A DNA stretch of 64,000 bases from Ceratopteris richardii (GCA_020310875.1 CM035407.1:72366221-72430220), one strand, 5' to 3'. Numbered from the stretch's first letter, positions 34,204 through 45,175 are shown. The notes: generated by a model not told the origin, from the letters alone. Numbers and translations: made by a program.

Positions 34204-35268
34204 ATGGCTGAAAGCAGTGATGTATTCCGTATGTTGGCTGTTGAGGATAAGTTGGATGGTACCAACTACCCATTATGGGCTTATATGATGCGACATGTAC
34301 TGGTTGCAAAAGGATTGTGGAACATTGTGCAGGGTGTTGAAAGACGTCCTGTTACACCTGTAACGACAGGTACTGCAAATACAGGTGTTGGAGCTGATGA
34401 AGATGGTGTCGAAGATGATATTCCGTAGATTCCTATTCGTGCTGTTGTTTCTGTTGCACCTACTACAGAGCAGATTCGTTGGGATGGCAGAGATGCCCAG
34501 GCACATGCATTGATAGCTTTGTCTGTCAAACGTGCCATTATTCCTCACATTCGCTCTTGCAGAATAGCAAAGGATGCTTGGGATACACTTACCACTTTGT
34601 ACCAGGCTAGGAATGAGGCTCGTGTTGCTTACCTCCAAAAATAGTTGGAGAGTGAGCACATGAATGAAGGTGATTCAATGGACAATTTTCTTACAAAGAT
34701 CAAAGACCTGAAGGAACAATTGATTTCTGCTGATGAGGTTATACCAGATAGCTCACTTGTGCAGACCATTCTGAATGGCCTTCCTGATTCATATCAGAGT
34801 TTTGCCTCTACTCTTCGATTGATGATGAAAGGCAATCCGAATGCCTTGTCATTTGAGGAATTAGTCTCTGTTCTGTTGCAGGAAGATCAGTCCAGGCAGA
34901 ACAGGTCCATTATGCGTGTTGCAGATCAAGCTTTCCTGGCTAGTCAGAAGGGCAAAGGAAAATGGAGCTCTTCTACTAGTAAGCAGAAATCTGCAAATGC
35001 TGCACAATCAAAGAACCAGGATAAAGATGAGAAGAAATCAGAAAAGCAAAAATTGTTCTGCAAGTACTGTAAAGGAAATGATCATATTATAAAGAACTGC
35101 CAAAACTGGCTGCTAAAGAGGCAAAGAAGAAAGAGGCTGGAATGGTTGTTGCAGAGGCCTCTACACCAAAAACAGAGTCTGCAAATCTTGTGCAGGAAGA
35201 AGAATGGGCGTTTACTACTGTCTGCAGTTTTGACCCATCTTCTCATGATCAGTGCATGTCTGCAGTAG
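34204..35268 (+). CDS. Copia gag (interrupted)
   Basis: Gag begins at ATG 34204 with MAESSDVFRMLAVEDKLDGT and NYPLWAYMM, the usual copia Gag opening. TAG at 34426 and again at about 34642 break it. From 34645 the same frame runs MNEGDSMDNFLTKIKDLKEQ, ILNGLPDSYQSF and SFEELVSVLLQEDQ, then the nucleocapsid knuckle CKYCKGNDHIIKNC (CX2CX4HX4C) near 35060-35100. A frameshift just after the knuckle throws the frame out, so 35142-35268 here is out of register. Gag would form the cytoplasmic virus-like particle that packages the RNA. Confidence 0.9.
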
Positions 35269-36570
35269 ACTCAGATGTTTGGTACTTTGACAGTGGGGCG
35301 ACCAAACATATTACCTCGCAGCGCAGTTTCTTCTCTTCACTCGAGCCTGCCCCTACAGGGAATACTGTCACATGCGCCAATAACTCCTCTTATCCTGTTA
35401 TGGGAGTTGGTAAGATCATTCTGACTACTGCTGATGGTAGTTCTTTCACTTTGTCAGATGCTTTATTTGTGCCAGGGATAAAAAAGAAGCCGTTATCAGT
35501 TTCTGCATTAGCCAAGATTGGCTTGGTTATGAAATTCGTTGATGACAGGTGTACGGTCCATGATCTCTCAAATGGCGATGTGATTATTGCTTCTGGCATT
35601 TTATCTCGTGGGCTGTATAAGCTCATAGACTATGAAAGATCTGTGAATGATTCAGCATGTGCAGTTCATGATTCTCAGGCTATGTCAGATGCAAAGCTTT
35701 GGCATGCACGCTTTGGTCATCTGAATTTTGCTAGTTTGTTACGCCTGCAGAAATCTGAAATGGTGTCCTCTTTGCCCAAACTTGAGGCACCTAGAAAACA
35801 TGTTTGTGAAGGCTGTATTTTGGGCAAAATGCAGCGTTCTTCCTTTCCAAAAGATGGTTCAGTTCGGGCTATGCAGAAATTGCAGCTTGTACATAGTGAT
35901 GTCTGTGGTCCTATGCAGACACCCTCTTTTGGAAATTACCTTTACTTCGTGACTTTCATTGATGATTTTTCCAGGCATGCATGGGTATATCCACTCAAAG
36001 CAAAGTCCGAAGTGTTCATGTGCTTCAAACAGTTTTTGGTTTTGGCTGAAAATCTGTCAGCATGTAAAATGGGCACCCTCCGTTCTGATCGAGGGGGGGA
36101 ATATATGTCTTCAGATTTGTTATGCATTTCTGGTTGAACGTGGGATAAAACACCAGTGTACAGTGCCGTATACACCTCAACAGAATGGAGTTGCTGAACG
36201 AAAGAACAGGTCACTCATGGAGATGGCGAGGTGCATGGTCAAAAGTCAGGCTTTACCACATAGTTTCTGGCTTGAGGCTGTCATGTGTGCAGCATATGTA
36301 CTGAACAGGTGTCCCACCAAAGCGTTGTAGTCTATCACTCCATATGAGGCTTGGCATGACCGCAAGCCATCTGTTGCTCATCTGAGTGTTTTTGGTTGTT
36401 TGGCATATGCATTAGTGCCTGAACAACATCGCAGAAAATTGGATGATAAGGCAGTAAAATGTATTTTTGTTGGGTACAGTTCTGAAAGTAAAGGCTATCG
36501 TCTATATCATCCATAGACTAGACGCATTCTGGTTAGCCATGATGTTGTCTTTGTGGAAGATGCTATTTAG
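35105..36570 (+). CDS. Copia protease and integrase (frameshifted)
   Basis: After the frameshift the polyprotein continues with [11 protein letters not shown] (retropepsin active site), the gag-pre-integrase HHCC zinc domain ([22 protein letters not shown]), and the integrase core. The core has [10 protein letters not shown] and [11 protein letters not shown] and, after a second frameshift near 36120, [20 protein letters not shown]. All three D, D, E catalytic residues can be seen. Past it come [24 protein letters not shown] and [15 protein letters not shown] stops occur at 36328, 36515 and 36568. Integrase joins the cDNA to host DNA in the nucleus. Confidence 0.9.
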
Positions 36571-36573
36571 CCA

Positions 36574-38469
36574 TTGCTTTCATGTACTAAGGAGACATCT
36601 GTTAGCTCCAAAGACATGTATGATACTTTGATGCCTCTTTTTACAGGTGGACAGGCTAGCGCTGGTCCTAATGAGGCAACTTCTCAGCCTTTGCAGGTTT
36701 CATATGATGATACAGATCATTCCATTTCTGATGCAGATTTACATGATGCACTTGTTGATGAGAGAGCTGATATTGAACAGGCAAAAACTATGCCAAAATG
36801 GCTGGTGCAGACTTTGCATGACAGCAAATTAGATGCACCTTTGTCATATCGTACTCGTTCAGGCTCTCATAGTACCTCCTTTGCATCAGATTGCTATGCT
36901 ATGGCTGCATCTAGTCTCTGTGATGAGAATGAGCCTGTTTCTTTTGATGAAGCACAAAATTCAGAAAATTGGATGGCTGCTATGCAATCTGAATATGATG
37001 CTATAATGAAGAATGGTACATGGTCTTTATGTGACTTGCCTCCTGGCAAGAAGGCCATTGGCACTAAGTGGGTATACAAGCTGAAGCGTAAACCTGATGG
37101 TACAGTTGACACGTATAAGGCTAGGCTTGTTGCAAAGGGTTATGCGCAGGAAAGAGGCATTGATTTTGATGAGACCTTTGCACCTACATGCCGTATGACT
37201 ACTGTTCGGAGCATTTGTGCACTTGCAGCCCATCATGGTTGGAATGTACATCAGTTGGACATTAAAACAGCATTTCTGAATGGTGACTTGCATGAAGAAG
37301 TGTATGTTTTTCAGCCCCATGGCTTTGTGCAGAAAGGGCATGAAAACCAGGTGTGCAGGTTAAAGAAGGCATTATATGGTTTAAAGCAAGCACCACGTGC
37401 TTGGTATGAGAAAATACATGCCTATCTGATTGCACATGGTTTTGAGAACAGTCCAACTGAAAGCACCTTATATGTTAAGTGTGCTAATGATGTGCTTTTG
37501 ATCATTGTTGTCTATGTAGACGACATGCTGCTCACTGGTCCTCTTGAGAAGCATATTGCTGATTTCAAGGCTGATTTGCATGCCTCATTTGAGATGTCTG
37601 ATTTGGGGCATTTGCATCACTATTTGGGCATTCAGTTTATGCAAGTTGATGGTGGAATGGCTTTGTGTCAAACGAAATATATTGACACATTATTGCAGCG
37701 TTTTGGCCTTGAAGACTGTAAGCCTATTGCCACTCCTATGGAGACAGGTTTACGATTGAGTCTTCATGATGCTGGAGATGCATTTGATGCTGTTCTCTAT
37801 CAGCAGGCTGTTGGATGCTTGATTTACTTATGCATTACTCGGCCAGATATTCAGTTTGCTGTCTCACAGATGAGCAGGTTTATGCATTGCCCAGGAGTCA
37901 CGCATTGGAAAGCGGTTAAGCGCATCTTTCGCTACTTGAGTGGTACTCGGCTACTTGGGTTGTTTTATCCCAAGGGGGGATCACTACCGCCAGATTTGCA
38001 TGCTTTTTCTGACTCAGATTGGGCTGGTTGCTATGACACTCGTGTGTCCACCAGTGGTTTTTGCTTCATGCTTGGTAGCTCATGTATATCTTGGTTGAGC
38101 AAGAAGCAGCCTACTGTGGCCACTTCCAGTTGTGAGGCTGAGTATAGGGTAGCTTTCACAGCGACTGTTGAGTGTGTGTGGCTCAGACGCCTTATGGCTG
38201 ATTTGGGTGTAGGCCAGTCTTCTGCCACCACCATCTGCACTGACAGTCAGAGCGCATTGGCAGTTGCGAGGAACCCTGTGTTCCATGCTCGCACTAAGCA
38301 CATTGAGGTGCATTATCACTATGTCAGGGAGAGGTTCTCTACTGGGGAGATCAGCTTGGCATATGTGCCCACGCAGGAGAACATTGCAGACCTTTTCACG
38401 AAGGCTCTGCCTAGGGAGAAGTTTGAAGCTTTCCGCAAAGCTTTGGGCTTACTTCCTTTTGTGGAGTGA
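36574..38469 (+). CDS. Copia reverse transcriptase and RNase H
   Basis: One open frame of 631 codons. RT motifs in order: NWMAAMQSEYDAIMKNGTW, GTKWVYKLKRKPDGTV, ARLVAKGYAQ, QLDIKTAFLNGDLHEEVYVF, LYGLKQAPRAWYEKI, catalytic VVYVDDMLLTG and LGIQF. RNase H follows with FSDSDWAGCYDTRVSTSGF, SSCEAEYRV, TDSQSALAVA and RTKHIEVHYHYVRE. It ends in LLPFVE and TGA, 75 bp before the 3' LTR. This part of the element is intact and could encode active enzyme. The true N-terminus is upstream because the polyprotein is cleaved; the ATG used here just follows the last TAG. Confidence 0.96.
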   Translation: MLSCTKETSVSSKDMYDTLMPLFTGGQASAGPNEATSQPLQVSYDDTDHSISDADLHDALVDERADIEQAKTMPKWLVQTLHDSKLDAPLSYRTRSGSHSTSFASDCYAMAASSLCDENEPVSFDEAQNSENWMAAMQSEYDAIMKNGTWSLCDLPPGKKAIGTKWVYKLKRKPDGTVDTYKARLVAKGYAQERGIDFDETFAPTCRMTTVRSICALAAHHGWNVHQLDIKTAFLNGDLHEEVYVFQPHGFVQKGHENQVCRLKKALYGLKQAPRAWYEKIHAYLIAHGFENSPTESTLYVKCANDVLLIIVVYVDDMLLTGPLEKHIADFKADLHASFEMSDLGHLHHYLGIQFMQVDGGMALCQTKYIDTLLQRFGLEDCKPIATPMETGLRLSLHDAGDAFDAVLYQQAVGCLIYLCITRPDIQFAVSQMSRFMHCPGVTHWKAVKRIFRYLSGTRLLGLFYPKGGSLPPDLHAFSDSDWAGCYDTRVSTSGFCFMLGSSCISWLSKKQPTVATSSCEAEYRVAFTATVECVWLRRLMADLGVGQSSATTICTDSQSALAVARNPVFHARTKHIEVHYHYVRERFSTGEISLAYVPTQENIADLFTKALPREKFEAFRKALGLLPFVE

Positions 38470-38530
38470 TTTCCACATAGCTCGGCACTTCCTTATACAT
38501 GAGTGCCAGCTCCTTGTTCACCGCATCACT

Positions 38531-38543
38531 CCCAGGGGGGATT
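38531..38543 (+). other. Copia polypurine tract
   Basis: cccaggggggatt directly abuts the 3' LTR and primes plus-strand DNA synthesis. Confidence 0.9.
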
Positions 38544-38773
38544 TGTTGATATATTTAGGTAGTGATGTGTGTGAACACTCTAGGACCGCCGGGGCACTTT
38601 TTTCCCTCTTTAGGAGGTTTTTTTCCCCCGGCTTGTATATACGCCTATTGCCCTAATGGGCTACTTATCTTTGTACATTCTCTAGTAATATATTCAGTCT
38701 TGTGTGTTGTGCTCCAAGCTTCTTCTTCTTCCTTGTGCTGTTCGCGTGCTTCGGTAGACGTCTAACTCCAACA
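38544..38773 (+). repeat. Copia 3' LTR
   Basis: 230 bp with about four differences from the 5' LTR, two of them in the ccgca/cggta word before the end. Followed by the TAATT duplication. Confidence 0.97.
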
Positions 38774-39310
38774 TAATTGCACTTCTTAGCACATTTTTCT
38801 TTTGGAAGCTCTGCTCATAAACTGATTTGATTGCAAGCATAAAAGAGTATAACCAATTTTGAAACAAAAGGTTAATGGACCTCTAAACAAGAAAACCCTA
38901 AAGTGTTTACCTTGATTTAGGGTAAAATACTAAAAAAATTCATAAAATCCATCAAAAAATTCAAACAAATTTATTTTTTCTAAAAAGAGTTGGACTGGAG
39001 TATTGTTGTTGTAAGTGGAGAAGAAAAAACGGAAAAGAATTCTGAAAATTGAGAAAAAATAAAATATAGAGTGAAAGTTGTTGTTTCAATTTCTCATAAA
39101 ATATGTTTCTTATGAGTTTGATGATGTTTAATTGCAGGTGACAAGTGATTTGGAGTTGGTGAAGAATCTTGAAGAACACTAAGTGGAAAGAAAAATAAAA
39201 AAATTGCAAAAACAAGAAGTTCAGAAAAAACACAATTCTCTGCACAGGATCGCGATTTTCTGTAAGGAAAAGAATTTGAATATTTTTTGCACATTTGGGT
39301 ATTGAGATAA

Positions 39311-39315
39311 GAGGT
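39311..39315. other. gypsy-1 target-site duplication, left
   Basis: GAGGT, matched at 56839-56843. Confidence 0.85.
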
Positions 39316-40028
39316 TGTAGCTCAGTGATGAGTAGCACCTCCTTTAATGTCAATCGGGGAAGATGTGAGGATGGTATGATGACCTCGAGCAAGTGAAGGC
39401 ACAAGTGCGTGAGTGAGAAGCACACTAACATGCACACACATACACACACATGCGCACACAAGGTAAGACAAAGAGTGAGAAGCAATGGAGTTCTTTAGAT
39501 TACTTCCAAAATGCTCATACAAGTTTAGATCAATTACAAGCTAGCTCAAAAATGAGCTCTCTAGCTCTATTTATAGTTTTTTACTAGGTTTTGGCCGTGT
39601 CCAGACCTAGTGTCCGGCCTAGTTAAAAATTAGGTTCTAGGGCCTATTTGAAGACTCAAACAAAGTCTAAGAATTATGAAAATTGGTAGGTAGCTACTTC
39701 GAATGCTCCTCAAGCTCCAGGACTCCTTGGCTTGCACAAAATGGAGCTACAAAAATATGAAATGGTATCTACAATGGATTTTAATGATGAAAATCACTAT
39801 TGTTCTAGGGATTTCTTCTAACGATTTGACATACACATCTCTGAGCTCCCTACTTGCTTCTTCTCCTTGTGTGTCCACCTCTTTGATATGCTTTAGTGTC
39901 TTGAAAAAATAATGGCCTACTTGCAAGATCGTCGTTGACTACTCTGTCTGCTTGTGCCTTCTCTTCGCTCTGACTCCCTTCGTAAGCTTCCTTGCCTTGT
40001 GAGTCCTTCAGTTCCTTGACTCCCAACC
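39316..40028 (-). repeat. gypsy-1 3' LTR
   Basis: In element orientation it starts GGTTGGGAGTC (TGTTGGGAGTC in the partner) and ends GAGCTACA. The 712-bp partner is at 56127-56838. Confidence 0.93.
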
Positions 40029-43000
40029 ACCCCCCCTCTCTCGCGTCTGTCGTCCCTGATAGTCCCTTGTTGGGTGGGTCGTTGGATGTAGTACTCCACA
40101 ACATCTTGTGCTAAGTGATGTTCCGCAATTCTCAATCCTTTGGCCAAGTCAGTGAGTAGGGCATCCCAATCTACCGACCCGGGAACCTCTGGATGTGGTA
40201 TACGTAACTTTTCTGAATGGAGAGCTTGTTCCACTGCAAACAACTGCAATAAATGTGATGGTCTGGGAATGAATATCTCTGAATGATATTCCCAGAATCC
40301 CGTGACAAACATTTCTTCAAACGTCTGTTTGAAGTAGGCTTGTAGATACTTTATATGCGCATGCCATGCATATACGACATTAATAGACGGTGTGGTGCTC
40401 ATGTCGTAGACAAGGTCCTGATTACCTTCATTAAATCCAAGAGCTGACAGATGAGGTTCCTTGACATTCTTGAAGGTCCTGAAGGTGACCAACATGAGCT
40501 CAAAAATTTTAAGACACATTTGGGCCATGACATCTGGTACATTTTTGAACCGGACCCCCTAATGCCGAATCGTCGAAATCATATAGCCGATGGTAGGTTG
40601 GCCTTTAGGTGGTGCTAAGTAGACATAATTGAGCCATTTCTCACATCCTTTGGTTGTCAGCACAATTTTTGTGTATTCCGGCCATGACCTTCTTCGAAAG
40701 ACAGGGCAGTAGCATGGTTTGTATTTGATATACAAAGGCATGTTATTCCATGTCCTTACCATCTCAGGGTAGGTTTCAAGCAGACAAATCCTCCACGTAG
40801 GTTGATGTATATTTCCCTGCTTGGCACTTGCTTGGATGTCGTCCGGTGCAAACTGTGTAGCCGAGGTTGGTTCTTTTGAGGTGTGGTGCTTGATTTCAGC
40901 ATTGTAACCCGCCATTAAGACACAGAAAGGAACATACAAATCGTCGGATGTGCCGATCCACCTATGATGGGAGAGGTTTCTAAAGTAATCCGATTTTATG
41001 ACTACCTCTTCCAAACGTGACATAGACGCTATCTGAACTGCCACTCTATCATCATGGTTTGTGGACACTTTCTCTAACCTCTGCATCCATTTAGGAGCCT
41101 CGATCTCGATGGTGTCCATGCCCTCTTCTGTTTGCTTGCCCCATGGTGCAGGCATGGGAACGTATGGGTCTTCGAAGCTTTCCTCTACTTCAATTGGCAC
41201 TAAGTCTTCAGGCTCAGGTTCTACAAGGGGAGAGGGTTGACGCTCGTATTGCATGACTTTACTTCGTAATTCTTTTAGTTCTGCTCTGAGTTTTTCGACT
41301 TCTTCAGACGTGTCAACTGCGGTTGTGACTTTACTTGGTGACTCCTGCTGGGTTGCCAGCTGCTTTAATAGGTCATCTCTTTCTCTTTCTAATGCTGCAT
41401 GGGCTTCCAGGAGGTCGGCATGGGTTTCCAACACGATTTGCATATTCGCTGAGGGGATGGCCTTGAATCTATCTGGGTCGATTTCCTGTGGGGAACCCTC
41501 CATTGCTTCTTCCAAGTTTTCTTCATTCTGTTTCTGTAGTCGTTTATTTTCCTCGAGTGCTGTAGACATGTGTTTGCGTAAGAGGGCCAGGTTGCATCGA
41601 AGCTTGAGATTCTCTGTTATCTGGGAGTGTAGCAGATCATCCATTTGTTGTTTTTCTTCTGCATCTAACTGGGGTGGATTGGCTACTAACTGCTCATGTT
41701 GTTCCTGTAAAGTGACATACTGTTGTTGTAGTAGCCGCTTTTCCCTTTCTGGATCAATGAATCGTACTTGAAGTTCTTCATGGCTTCGGAAGAGTCTCGT
41801 ATGTTGGTTATCAAGATGCTGGTAGTGCTGTTGTAGTTGAGACATACACTGATACATATTATTAAATACATTATTAATAAGGGTGGATGCGGGAAGGGTG
41901 TTGAATGCAGAAGGGAAGGGGAAGGGGAAGGGGAGTGTGGATGCGGTGCTGGAAAATGGTGAAGTGGGAGGTGGGGGAATGGGAGATGGTGGGTGTATGG
42001 GAGGAGGGAGAGGTGCGGAGGTGGGTGATATGTCCATAAAATCAAAAGTGGATGCAGTGGTGGGAGTGATTGTGAACATGGGAATTGTGGGTGCGGTGAT
42101 AGTGGTGAAAGTGTATAGTGGTGTGTGCAATTGTGAATACGAACTGCCAGGAAGTGTGATCGGGGGAATGAGGTTTTTCATGGCTGTGGTTAGAATTACT
42201 GTGTCAGTGGTCGTATAGACAAGAGAGGTGGAGATAGGGTGTGTGGGTTGTGTGGGTTGACTGACGGTCTGTGCTTCGAAATGGGTAGTGGACTCGGAGG
42301 CGGTGACCGTAGTGGTTACAGTGGTAATGGGAGGTGAATGTGGTGGAGTTGGAGGTAGGGGTGGCAAAGGGGGTGACGGAGGTGCACTTGATGTATGGGT
42401 TTCCTCAGTATCATGAACGGTGTGTGTTGTGCCCGTGGTTGTGGATGTGCCTTGTGGTTCTGATACTAATACATTCATCTGTTTTCCTAATCGAGGGGGA
42501 CGTTTGTCGTATCTTCGCTCCGTTCATCGTGACTGTGCAAGGGCGGTATGCACCGTCTCAACTACTCCTAAAGCATCAGATATCATGTCAAGTGTGGCGC
42601 GGTATTGCTCGTCTATGCCTTCCTCCTCAAGGATTTGGTTCATGAGGGCTTTTCCTGCTGCTAGGGACAGTCTATGTTGCTCTTGAACTCTGTTGATGGT
42701 ATCATAGAGCTTTTTCAATTCCTTCGTATAAGTCGGGGCACCCTCAAGTACTTGCAGAGCTTCCTGATCATATTCCTGCTCTTCGTCCTCGGATTGTCCA
42801 CCACGTTCCTCCTCTTGTTCTTCTTCTTCTTCACCCTCCACATCGACGACCTCTGGTTGTCTGGGTTGGTCTGTAGCAGTTTGTTGTCCACTAGCTTGCT
42901 CTGCCTCGACTTCCGCGTTAACAGCTTTGATTATTCTGGCTACCTCCTCATCAGTTAGGTCTTCTAATGTGAATCCGTGAGGAAACTCTAGGTCGGTTGG

Positions 43001-43126
43001 TATAGGTGGGAACACCAGATTCGGTCCATCAGTGTTGTGTCTTGGTAATCTGATAGTGAAGGGTTGTACCTGTTGGAATTTGGGGCCCCAGGATCGTTCC
43101 AATACTAAAACCTCTTGAGCATACAC
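39917..43126 (-). CDS. gypsy-1 accessory frame, ~1,070 codons with two stops
   Basis: Three open segments (43126-42524, 42478-40559, 40528-39917) lie in the same reading frame. They are separated only by one TGA (apparently a mutated CGA) and one TAG (apparently CAG), so they were one protein of roughly 1,070 residues. Parts in order: about 90 residues, a strongly acidic segment (VEGEEEEEQEEERGGQSEDE), a helical segment, a Thr/Pro-rich stretch of about 200 residues, a coiled coil of about 250 residues (QQQYVTLQEQHEQLVANPPQ and on), a folded-looking region with WPEYTKIVLTTKGCEKW, and a basic tail translated from the PPT and U3. No transmembrane segment or retroviral envelope motif was seen. 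Function unknown. Confidence 0.7.
40029..40042 (-). other. gypsy-1 polypurine tract
   Basis: The minus strand reads GAGAGGGGGGGT immediately before the 3' LTR. It is also translated as part of the accessory frame (RRERGG). Confidence 0.85.
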
Positions 43127-43809
43127 AACTTAATTGACAAGATGATAAGTGAGATAGAGAAAGAAAGAGATCTTGAGACAAGGATAGGGAACGTAAGCTG
43201 GATGCTTACTTCACTAAAAATAATAGATGTCCAAATTACAACATGGGAGTACTACTCAACCATATAAAGTGGTGCACTCACTAATGGAAGAATAAGAAGA
43301 TGATGATACAAAATTTAGATTATGTCGAAATAATCTAAGTGTGTGTGAAGAGAATGAAGCAACTAAGCTAACAAAATAGTGTAACAAAATTGTAAATCAA
43401 CCACAAGGTTAACTCACAAAAGATAGTTACCACCACCTCGTAGAAGACTTCCTGCTGCAATGAGAGTAGCCTCTCCTTCACCACAACTTCACCTCCTTCA
43501 AGAGTGTGAGAACACTCTGTCTTCAAGAAGATCTCCAAGCTCTAGATCTTTGAGTGAGTGATTATACAAGGAGCCAAGGGCCTTATTATATAGTATTTGT
43601 GTACCCATGAAAAGCTAAAATAAAGCTTAAAGCTACGAAATAACTACGCGATCGCGAACAGATTTTTCTGTGAAGAGTTTTTCGATTTGCTTTAATTAAA
43701 AAGCACGAACTTGCTGCCGTAGCGCATGGGGATTGAACCCTGGTCATATCGTGTTTGCTTTTGAAACGTTGAACTAGACCAAGTCTGCCCACGTCGACTT
43801 ATTGAAAGA
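43127..43809 (-). mobile_element. Insert with tRNA-like A and B boxes (possible SINE)
   Basis: A non-coding block between the two accessory ORFs. On the minus strand TGGTCTAGTTC (43781-43771) resembles an RNA polymerase III A box and GGTTCAATCCC (43739-43729) a B box, about 40 bp apart as in tRNA-derived SINEs. At over 650 bp it is long for a SINE, and no clean target duplication or A-tail was found. An intron or another small insertion are alternatives. Confidence 0.4.
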
Positions 43810-45027
43810 CTACAGAATAAAATATTTTATCTGTTGGTTGCGCCCGCTTGGAAGGATATGGAGAAAGCTTTTTATGAAGCTGTTTGTTGGACCAATGAGG
43901 ACATTGACTTCCAACAGTACCCGCCTCGGAAGTCGTGTTGTCTCAGGTGTCAGTGTCGCACCGTGGGCTTGTGCACAGGGCATCTGAACGGTGCCTCTCA
44001 TTTTCTTGGAGGGTGGCCCTGCGGTTGATAATCTGCGTTGAAACTCCTGTACCCTGGTCCAAATGAGTGCCCTTTGCACAGACACATCATACACCAAACA
44101 TCTATACACAATCTTGGTGAGGGCACAACATCCATACAGTACAGACTTTTGCTTTTTATACCACCTTTGATGAGCCAAGTGGATTTGGTCGATAATCCAG
44201 TGGGGCATGTTGATTGTCAAATCGAAGGCGTCGGCCAAGTATAGACTAAACCATATCTTTTTGGGTGGCATTGTGAACCTCTCCTGAGCGGGGAATGTGA
44301 AATGCTGCATGACCATTCGCAAATGAATGGCAATCGTTGGCGTCATTGCTACCATGTCCTTTAATTTCGTCAGATTCCTGTTCTTCATATTGTCGGGGAC
44401 CATGGACTCCTTCTCAGTGGGAATGTGCATTCCTTTCATGTCTAGAGCTTCCCTTACCAAATTGATGGCCAGCCTGAAGTGCTTCAGCTCATTGCCCCTT
44501 GTGAGAGATGGGAGGACAAAGGTGTTGTATCCCTTTTTGTCTTTGCTCGGAGTGAGGGTGCTAATCAAATATGAGCATCTTAGAAAGTCGGGCTTTGGCA
44601 ATTGGAATTTGAAGTAATCGTAGAGTCCCGCCTTCTTCCATATAGGTTTCAGCACTTCATTATTTTGCAGTTTCTCAAATTCCCTGGTGAAGAAGTGATA
44701 TCTGCCCCAGCGCCCATTGAATTCTATCTCAGCCTCCCACATATAAGTGCCTTCACCCAGAGATCCTGCCACATCACTGAACCAATGTGAGTTTTTGCTG
44801 ACCGGCATTGTGTGCCCCTGTGGAGGATTCTGAATCGGTATGGCGTTTAATGCCCTCAATGCCACTGGACGTTCCGTCAATTCCTCCTCAATGGGAAGAC
44901 TTTCAATGTCCACAACTTGGGGGCTGGTGCCTGCCTGGGAGCTAGTTCCTGCTGTATCTGCCATGTTACTTCTTGCCTCCTGACTCTGTGAGACTATAGA
45001 AACATGTGTTAACATTGTAAAGGACAA
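43810..45027 (-). CDS. gypsy-1 accessory ORF A, 405 aa, unknown function
   Basis: Starts MSFTMLTHVSIVSQSQEA and ends at the edge of the insert at 43809, so its natural C-terminus may be lost. The middle has a compact, aromatic-rich region: GRYHFFTREFEKLQN, IWKKAGLYDYFKFQ, FLRCSYLISTL, IWFSLYLADAFDLTINMPHW and LVYDVSVQRALIW. The arrangement recalls the Athila-type post-integrase proteins (capsid-sized, helical, no known enzymatic motif), but I cannot assign a family. No signal peptide or membrane anchor is evident. It lies on the same strand as pol, about 150 bp after the WVPK tail, so it is probably expressed from the same genomic RNA or a spliced product. Confidence 0.65.
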   Translation of the reverse strand: MSFTMLTHVSIVSQSQEARSNMADTAGTSSQAGTSPQVVDIESLPIEEELTERPVALRALNAIPIQNPPQGHTMPVSKNSHWFSDVAGSLGEGTYMWEAEIEFNGRWGRYHFFTREFEKLQNNEVLKPIWKKAGLYDYFKFQLPKPDFLRCSYLISTLTPSKDKKGYNTFVLPSLTRGNELKHFRLAINLVREALDMKGMHIPTEKESMVPDNMKNRNLTKLKDMVAMTPTIAIHLRMVMQHFTFPAQERFTMPPKKIWFSLYLADAFDLTINMPHWIIDQIHLAHQRWYKKQKSVLYGCCALTKIVYRCLVYDVSVQRALIWTRVQEFQRRLSTAGPPSKKMRGTVQMPCAQAHGATLTPETTRLPRRVLLEVNVLIGPTNSFIKSFLHILPSGRNQQIKYFIL

Positions 45028-45175
45028 GATAGAACCATTTTTGTCCCCATTACAACATTAACATGAGGTTCGGGAGAGATTAGTAGGTTATTAAGTGATC
45101 GGTGCTTGTGCATGTAGTTAGGAATTGGGTAGACCTAGGAGCTAAGTGGAATGATGTAGTGTGAGAGTGATGTAG

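Larger units (their letters stand above)
33619..38773 (+). mobile_element. Full-length Ty1/copia element
   Basis: 5,155 bp with 230-bp LTRs (33619-33848 and 38544-38773) differing at only about four positions, TG...CA ends, exact TAATT target duplications, iMet PBS and polypurine tract. The order gag-PR-INT-RT-RH is typical of copia. Recent by LTR similarity. Coding is broken by five TAG codons in gag/INT and frameshifts near 35100 and 36120, so this copy is probably not autonomous. At least three older relics of the same family lie in the window (3285-5880, 9030-10213, 31721-32278). Confidence 0.97.

Noticed and set aside
41253-42218. Plus-strand ORFs opposite the gypsy-1 accessory frame
   Set aside because: Shadows of the real minus-strand coding sequence; Ser/Cys or Gly/Val-rich with no motifs.
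43729-43790. A functional tRNA gene
   Set aside because: Only A- and B-box-like words; the arms do not form a cloverleaf with an acceptor stem.
43127-43809. Spliceosomal intron joining ORF A to the accessory frame
   Set aside because: No convincing GT/AG pair was found that rejoins the two frames; an insertion with tRNA-like boxes fits better, though not proven.
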